Part shown: positions 63,957 to 64,000 of the stretch, one piece after another | Numbering within the stretch: position 1 is the stretch's first letter | Layout: every line of letters begins with the position of its first letter | Source of the DNA: Lethocerus indicus | Lineage: Eukaryota; Arthropoda; Insecta; Hemiptera; Belostomatidae | Direction of reading: 5' to 3' | Assembly (NCBI GenBank): GCA_019843655.1 | Contig: JACDQD010000008.1 | Location: 15,286,442 to 15,350,441 of the forward strand | DNA: 64,000 nucleotides | Notes under the pieces: model-generated | Database searches by the model: none | Told to the model about the DNA's origin: nothing | Seen by the model: the letters and a program-made list of their open reading frames with translations, nothing else | Translations under genes and position numbers: made by a program

Positions 63957-64000
63957 AGGATATCCAACTTTCTTCGTAATTTGCCATGCTGACGCTTATT
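63957..64000 (-). CDS. Possible first or upstream coding exon of the KLF gene (partial at window edge)
   Basis: Reading in from the right edge on the minus strand there is an ATG (63987-63985) in a fair initiation context (GTCAGCATGG), followed by ANYEESWIS and one extra base, then a consensus donor CCT|GTAAGT. The single leftover T plus the GT opening the exon at 34012 gives a Cys codon, so it would join in frame. No in-frame stop separates the ATG from the edge, so the exon may extend further and the ATG may be internal. The peptide is too short for homology. A chance phase match is one in three, and the implied intron of about 29.9 kb is long. Other exons in between would need lengths divisible by three. 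This remains a candidate. Confidence 0.35.

Overview
This window looks like arthropod (probably insect) nuclear DNA lying almost entirely inside one large-intron gene on the minus strand. There is no bacterial-style gene packing. Most of the sequence is AT-rich, interrupted by CpG-rich patches, dinucleotide microsatellites and old dispersed repeats. The only coding sequence I can support is a set of short exons with GT/AG borders and matching reading phases. The species cannot be read from the sequence; arthropod origin is inferred from the insect-like Krüppel-like factor (KLF) zinc finger, the absence of CpG depletion and the repeat content.

The gene is a KLF transcription factor. In transcript order (right to left): a possible upstream coding exon runs off the right edge (63957-64000). 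A 78-bp exon lies at 33935-34012. A 145-bp exon at 25220-25364 carries a Ser/Pro-rich segment that resembles the region before the fingers in KLF5. A 143-bp exon at 18852-18994 carries a basic patch and a complete first C2H2 finger, ending at the family's usual break in the THTG linker. The phases of the last three join without a stop. The implied introns are about 29.9 kb (if the right-edge exon is real), 8.6 kb, 6.2 kb and more than 18.8 kb. The exon for fingers 2 and 3 was not found, so it should lie left of base 1. The finger and the Pro-rich segment fit dar1/KLF5 best; a KLF3/8/12-type factor is the main alternative, so the symbol is tentative.

Intron content, left to right: a degenerate 43-bp tandem repeat and a dispersed repeat family with a GCCGAAACCGGTCTAGC core (2-4.5 kb, again at 14.5-15.5 kb and scattered to 42.6 kb); a direct duplication at 5.9-6.3 kb; palindrome-rich, repeat-derived DNA at 26.2-27.4 kb; long TA, AG and TC tracts at 17.5, 32.5, 32.8 and 34.9 kb; three copies of a 20-bp motif at 37.2-39.5 kb; a compact hairpin between splice-like borders at 43.6 kb; and CpG-rich patches near 3.2-5.0, 40.1-40.5, 45.0-45.5, 55.0-55.3 and 59.7-60.1 kb.

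The most interesting signals are the dispersed repeat family, whose best copies look like decayed hammerhead-ribozyme cores (a hypothesis); the identical 18-nt splice-acceptor tract of two separate KLF exons; the thrice-repeated 20-mer; and the 43.6-kb hairpin. No tRNA, rRNA, CRISPR array or intact transposon was recognised.
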